A stretch of 64,000 bases of DNA from Aphrocallistes beatrix (Eukaryota > Porifera > Hexactinellida > Sceptrulophora > Aphrocallistidae): contig OY725498.1 of assembly GCA_963281255.1 (NCBI GenBank), positions 806,001-870,000 of the forward strand. Direction: 5' to 3'. How positions within the stretch are numbered: the stretch's first letter is position 1; every line of letters begins with the position of its first letter. The notes below the pieces were generated by a model that did not search any database, was not told the origin of the DNA, and worked only from the letters and a program-made list of their open reading frames with translations. Shown here one piece after another: positions 58,966 to 64,000 of this stretch. A program made the position numbers and the translations under genes.

Positions 58966-59483
58966 CTACCTTACTATTTGTATGTGCTGTTATGCATGCA
59001 ATTTGATGTGTGTACATGAGAATTATTGAATACAGCTACAGCCCATATAATAGTTAAAGTAGACAAGGGTTGGATCCAGGCCTGGATTTCAGGGGGGAGT
59101 TAAGGGATCTAAAAGGGGAGGCTAGCACCCCCTGATGGGATGACTACTGCGGACTTGAAGTCCGGGATCTCAGAGGAGGATAAGAATGTCCAAAAATTCA
59201 GGGGATGGCTAGATGCAACCCTGAATTAGACCCATTCCACTTAACCCGAGGATTACTTGGGGTCAAAGGTATAAATAGAAATGACCCAGCTTTCACTTTC
59301 ATTTTCAGTTCACTTTCAATTAACTTTCACTTTCAATTCAACATTCCTGGACGTGCTCGGGTTAAACACGTTAAAGCATGTTCAATGATTGATACTGCCA
59401 CGAAAACGAAAATGAATTACATTGGAATTGAGTGGGCAAGGCTATAAAGTGATTTGAATTCACAACAAGAATTCTACAAATGT
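58966..59483. other. Spacer with inverted GAAAGTGAAA repeat
   Basis: Convergent spacer between the ARL gene and the coiled-coil gene. It holds the third GAAAGTGAAA repeat copy on the minus strand (59259-59370). The short ORF at 59205-59447 is repeat-derived and not annotated. Confidence 0.5.
59259..59370 (-). repeat. Dispersed GAAAGTGAAA repeat, copy 3
   Basis: On the minus strand the order is GTTTAACCCGAGCACGTCC, AGGAATGTTGAATTGAAAG, then TGAAAGTTAATTGAAAGTGA, and finally TCATTTCTATTTATACCTTT. This is the same arrangement as copy 1 (45-138); GTTAACCCG is also present before copy 2. Confidence 0.7.
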
Positions 59484-62400
59484 TTACGCGACAGTAAAAC
59501 ATCTGCTTTGTCTCACCGGAGAATATGATAATGCAGACGGTACTGAATCACGTGTGTTAGAGCCAAATGGTATCAGCTGCACCAGTAAGAAATACATGAT
59601 GCAAACAGATGTATATATATAGCGACAAGTTAAAAGGACAGCGAACGGATCAAAATTATGCAAACTGACATGGCAACCAGAAATATGCGACACATCAGGA
59701 AGAATGATATGGAATCTGCAGTGGAGAAGAATAATTAAATGAATAATGCATATTATGAGGTGAGATAGCAATAATGGTTGAAACCAGAAACCTAATTGAT
59801 GGAAAAGACAAAAGTCAGGAGTTAGGTAAAGGAGATGAATTCTTCCCTGCATTACCATTACGAATTTAGCTACAAACATTACCAACGAATCCCTACCTCA
59901 GCTAGTTCCTTCTTCAGCTGCTTGCATTCGAGCTCTTTCCCTTCTAGCTGCATGATCTTCCTCAGGTTAGCTTGGTTCACTTCCTTCAGCTGGTTGCGCT
60001 CCTGCTCGTAGGTGTCCCTCTCCTTCTTGTACTGCTGCACCCAGGTGTCGAGCAGACCCACCTGCTGCTCCAGGTTCTGGTGCTCTTCTCGCTGTTTCAG
60101 AATTTGATCTTTCTCGCTCTGCAGACTCTCCTGCAGTTTCTTGTTCGCTTCGCTCACTAACTGAGCAGTGGGTGCCCCTCCCGGAAAGAATTTCTCCATC
60201 ATTTCCTGCGCTTGAGCTCTCTTGGCTTCAAGCTCTCTCTTCAGAAGCTCGATCTGACCTGCTTTATTTTCTAACTCGGTAGTTTGCTTGGCTAGTGAAT
60301 CCTAGGTAGAGTAGATATCCGAATAACTCACTATTTGATATACAGTCGTATCGAATAGGGTAACATGGTCAGAGGATATTTTGGTCCGATTAAGCGGAGA
60401 ACCCTATTAACAGAAAATATTTTGTATTAGCTTCTATGTGTGAGAGCTATTCCGGTCCTGCCAAAAGTGGCCTGATTAAGCGGTTGACCCGATTAAACAG
60501 TGACCCTATTAAGCGGAGTCGACTGTATTGCAATTGTTATAGCAGTGAATTGAAGTATAAACCTTGGCCTCAGCTAGCTCTTGCGTCAATCTCTCTAGCC
60601 GAGTCTGTAGCAAATCTCTCTCCTTGGCGTTTTGAACATCGTTACCATGCATTACGCTATCCAACTCTACGATCTGATCGCTCAAATCCTGGTTCCTCAT
60701 CTCGTAATGCGCTTTATCCACCTCCAACTGCTTCTGCAGTGTTTCAATTAGCTCCGCATTCGCCGAGGTTTGAGAAAAGTTCGAATCTTCTAGCTGAGAT
60801 TCTAGCGCGTCTATTCGCGATATGAAAGCTTCTCTAGTGAGTTTCATCTCTGCGATCTCATTCTTCAGCTCTTCCTGCGTCGCCGTCAAGAGGGACTTCT
60901 CATTCTGTAGATGGGAGATGGTCTCTTTCAGCTGCTTCACATTAGAGAGCTGCGTTGATAGGGAATGTGAGAGTAGGATTTTCAACACTCATATTATCAA
61001 TACATTAAGCTACATTATTATATTAAGGATTGCACAACATATAAGAAACAGATTTTTAATGAAATATGTAAGTTCAACCTCAGAATCCATGGTGAGAGAC
61101 TCTGTCTCCACTTTCTTCTCTTCTTGTAGGAACTCGACCAACTCCCTCGAGTCTCTGAGGTCAGTTCGCAGCCCCTGCACCTGATCCAGGAGTGTCATGG
61201 CAGGCTCCGGCGGGGGAAATAGCGCTTGAAGAGAGAGGATGAGTTCCTTTCGTTTCTTCAGTTCACTCTCCATTGAGCCCAACCTGCCCCTTTGAGAGGA
61301 TTCCTTCTCGACTAGGAGTGCCAGCTATGAGAGCGTAATGTTAATTAGGTTACACCAGTGGTTCCCAACCTGGGGTCTATGGACCCCTTAGTGCTCTACA
61401 GGATTCGAAATTTGTGTTACAGTTAATAGGATGGGGTCCACAGAGTATAGGACTTTTTTATAGGGGGTCCACAGCCCCAAAAAGGTTGAAAACCGCCAGG
61501 TTATACCATAAATAGAATCGCCCTTAAGACTAATTCGGAATTTCTAATGAAGTATCTGGACAGTAAAATAGATGGAATAGAACTTGCCTGGTCTGTAAGT
61601 TCCTTGTTTCGCGTCTCGAAGAACTGGGTTTTAGTCCTGAACTGCTTCAGCTCTTTCTCCGTCTGTCTCAGATCGTCCTTTGTCATCTCGTGTCTCTGCA
61701 AGGACTCCAGCAGCTGGGCTACCTCTCTCTCCTTCATTCTCATGTCAGATCTCAGCTCTGTGATTTGGGACTCGAGCTTCGGATTGAATTCTCTCAGCTC
61801 ACTTTTCAATGACTAAGAAGAATTAATTAGGTAAACTCGTTTATTCAAACTAATAGGTTTGTGCTGTACCAAGTCAGTTCATCATTTCGCCATTAACACT
61901 CTGTTAACGAATCCGTGGTCGGATTACGTTGTTAGTACACTTAAAATATTTTAATCAATGGATGCATTTTGAGATTCGAAAGTTTCCTGTAGATTATCTA
62001 AGCATATAAATTACGTATAAAATTTATATTATAACTCTCCCAATGTTTACACAATCGAACATGAGTGAGTCCCTACCTGTATCTCTCCATCCAACTCCTT
62101 GTTGAGCTTCCGAAGGCCTTCATTCCTGTTCTTCTCCTCCATCATGAGGGAGGAGACTTGGTGCAGAGAGGAGGAGAGGCTGCTGGCTTTCTGCTGACAC
62201 TCCTGTGCCAGTTTATTCGCGCTGTCTCTCTCCTCCTCCAACTTCCTGAACTTCTCCTGTCCCCCTGCCCCCCCGGCCGTCTGAGCAGCGTCTTTCTGTG
62301 TGTTGGCCACGAGAGTGCGGAGAGATTTCACCTAAATCGAGTAATGTTGAATTATACTTCTGTTCATCAGAAGTGGGATAATTAGATGTAACGGTAGACT

Positions 62401-63660
62401 GAGTTACTTCACAATATTAACGAGTAATTGTTCTAACTTATTGCATTTCTATCATTAACCTCGCAGTACTCTTACAATGGTGGTATGCTACAGTACGAAA
62501 TAAGAGCACATTGTTAATCTAAGCATTCCATTCGCACTTAATTTCTCTACGGAGAGAATAGATTTCTATTGGCTATAACTACTCACCTCTTCCAGGATAG
62601 AAGTAGTGGCTTTAGAAGCTGTCTTGAAAGGTTGGAGCTGCGTAATGAGGGTGTCATTCTCTGTCTTGTAGAACATGATGGAGTTCTTATAATGCTCCAC
62701 TTTCTGCTGCAACTGAGTGCACTGCAGTTGTAGAGCCTTCACTCTCTCCTCAGCTGGAGTTCTGTCCCGAACCACAGCGTCCCACTGCTTAAGGAAATAG
62801 TCACTTCCTTTCTGAGCGATCTCCTCGCGAGCTGTGGACACCATCTTGATGCTGGCTCTGAAATCTTCCAACTTCCTGGTCACGTCCTCACTTCGAGCGT
62901 TTATGCAGACAACCTGGTTGAGATCAAACATTCATATCGTGGGTATACTTGACAGAACATTCGGAAAATTTTGAGAAAGTTATTTGTTAATAACTAAATT
63001 CTGGCATGTTCTTGCGATTCAAGCAGATTTTTTTTATTTTTTTAAAAAAGTAATTGATGGGGTGTAACATAAATTTACTCAGTAATACAAAAAAAAAAAA
63101 ACAGAAAAGAAGTGAAGTTGCATTAAAGTTGAAGAGGTGAGTTAGTGGAATGTACTAATTTAGTACAAAAGAGTAAGGTTAGGCAATAAGGAAGTGAACA
63201 CATCACATGGCAGTTCATCATGACCCCAATAAAGGAGGAAAGGTAATCATTGATAGCTAATCTAACCTCAACATTAGTAGCCATGCAAGAACATAATTCT
63301 ATACTTTAAAGCTAGCCATGTTGAATAGTGAAAGAGAGCAATGGTTGCCATTACGAAATTACTTCAAAGAATACGGAAATATTGACTTTTTCAAATACTA
63401 GTAACAAATATCGTTTTACAAATGCAATTAATTTGTATGAACTTATTGAATCACCTATTTTGTAAGGAATTTTAAGAAATCTTACATAAATACAGCCACA
63501 ACTCTACCTGTCTTGATAAGGTGTCGAGCATTTTCTGGTGAGCAGAAGCGCCGTGTAGCTCCGTCTTCTTCAGCTCGCTGATACGCTGCAGGAGAACTTT
63601 ACGGAGAGACGGCAAGAAGCCTTTATTATCTGCGGTTCCATCAAGAACATTCGCCAAACC
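59484..63660 (-). CDS. Coiled-coil protein, 5' end outside window
   Basis: I do not recognise the family. Eight exons can be joined: 63660-63508, 62913-62587, 62331-62077, 61812-61588, 61324-61079, 60949-60563, 60301-59897 and 59576-59484, giving 696 residues. Every junction is phase 0. Nearly the whole length is heptad-rich coiled coil (for example RMKEREVAQLLESLQRHEM, QLEVDKAHYEMRNQDLSDQI), with a Gly/Ala break (TAGGAGGQEKF) and a Pro-rich break (FPPPEPAM). The short last exon ends in SPVRQSRCFTVA. One intron uses a GC donor (CAG|GCAAGT at 61588/61587) and one donor (61079) is weak. More exons lie upstream, beyond 64000. A golgin, centrosomal or NEMO/optineurin-like scaffold is possible but unproven. 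Confidence 0.75.
60343..60525. mobile_element. Pogo/Tigger-like MITE
   Basis: A 183-bp element flanked by TA on both sides starts CAGTCGTATCGAATAGGG and ends CCCTATTAAGCGGAGTCGACTG. Internal blocks match 8610-8791 in reverse order. It takes up most of a 261-bp intron of the coiled-coil gene. Confidence 0.85.
61356..61498. mobile_element. hAT-type MITE
   Basis: The left end is CAGTGGTTCCCAACCTGGGG; the right end AGGTTGAAAACCGCCA is partly decayed. Flanks GGTTACAC and GGTTATAC form a 7-of-8 target duplication. Interior GGACCCCTTAGTG...GGGGGTCCACAG matches 1520-1656. It lies in an intron of the coiled-coil gene. Confidence 0.8.
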
Positions 63661-64000
63661 CTAGAGTAAATAAGAGTTGAGGATTATAAGTATCTAGTGC
63701 TAGTTCCCAAATAATAAAATTCTCAAGAACTTGTATATTACGAATTCGAATTTGATCAATCATTTTCTGAAGCACATTTATCAAAATAGAAAAGCTTTGG
63801 CGACTAATCTCCAAAAATTGGCATCAAAACATGTTATAAGTTAATTTATTGACAAATCCGTTATGAACTCTTAAGCAGGGCGGTTGGTAAATATTTTGCA
63901 TTTTCAGCGTTATTGATTCGATTTTTAATATTTTGACTGGGTTCAATTGATTGAGTAATGAACCTATAACTTAGCAAGGAGGGGGTCACTGGGTAACATA
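63661..64000. other. Intron of the coiled-coil gene, to window end
   Basis: This region upstream of the exon at 63508-63660 looks non-coding and AT-rich; the next upstream exon is probably beyond the window. Confidence 0.5.

Overview
This is nuclear DNA from an animal (metazoan). It is AT-rich, the genes have GT-AG introns, and no bacterial features are present. Nearly every gene has a clear animal orthologue: DOT1L, MAST kinase, SERBP1/HABP4, IQCB1, TRIM-NHL, adenylosuccinate synthetase, PLC-beta, a Maf-type bZIP, ACBD6, an NCS-type EF-hand protein, dynamitin and an ARF-like GTPase. A parallel beta-helix plus multi-pass membrane protein resembles families that I recall as abundant in sponges. 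With the compact layout this suggests an early-branching invertebrate, possibly a sponge; that assignment is inference.

Layout. 0.5-10.4 kb (+): a complete DOT1L histone methyltransferase gene in 21 coding exons. 11.4-29.1 kb (-): a MAST serine/threonine kinase gene that I could join into 26 phase-consistent coding exons (1396 aa). Two single-exon genes sit inside its introns on the same strand: a secreted beta-helix/multi-TM protein (interrupted by a 200-N assembly gap) and a reeler-domain protein. 30.6-35.1 kb (-): a SERBP1/HABP4 homologue swollen to about 1000 aa by two RGD/RDG-type tandem arrays. 36-50 kb: a run of intronless genes (IQCB1, two divergent TRIM-NHL genes, adenylosuccinate synthetase, PLC-beta, a small Maf-like bZIP, ACBD6). 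52-59 kb: a two-exon NCS-like EF-hand protein, intronless dynamitin and an intronless ARF-like GTPase with unusual G-motifs. 59.5-63.7 kb (-): the 3' part of a coiled-coil gene whose 5' end lies beyond the window.

Mobile DNA. Introns and spacers are full of small non-autonomous DNA transposons. There are hAT-type elements, four of them with perfect 8-bp target duplications. There is a pogo/Tigger-like family flanked by TA with CAGTCGACTCCGCTTAAT-type ends, and a CATACATGCCAAC-ended family. There is also a large foldback element with C/G tracts, and a dispersed repeat carrying tandem GAAAGTGAAA (IRF/ISRE-like) motifs. Several short introns are mostly MITE.

The genes do not form an operon or one pathway. 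The most notable points are the cluster of intronless genes, the genes nested in MAST, the expanded SERBP1, and the lineage-specific divergence of the GTPase, the NCS protein and the bZIP.
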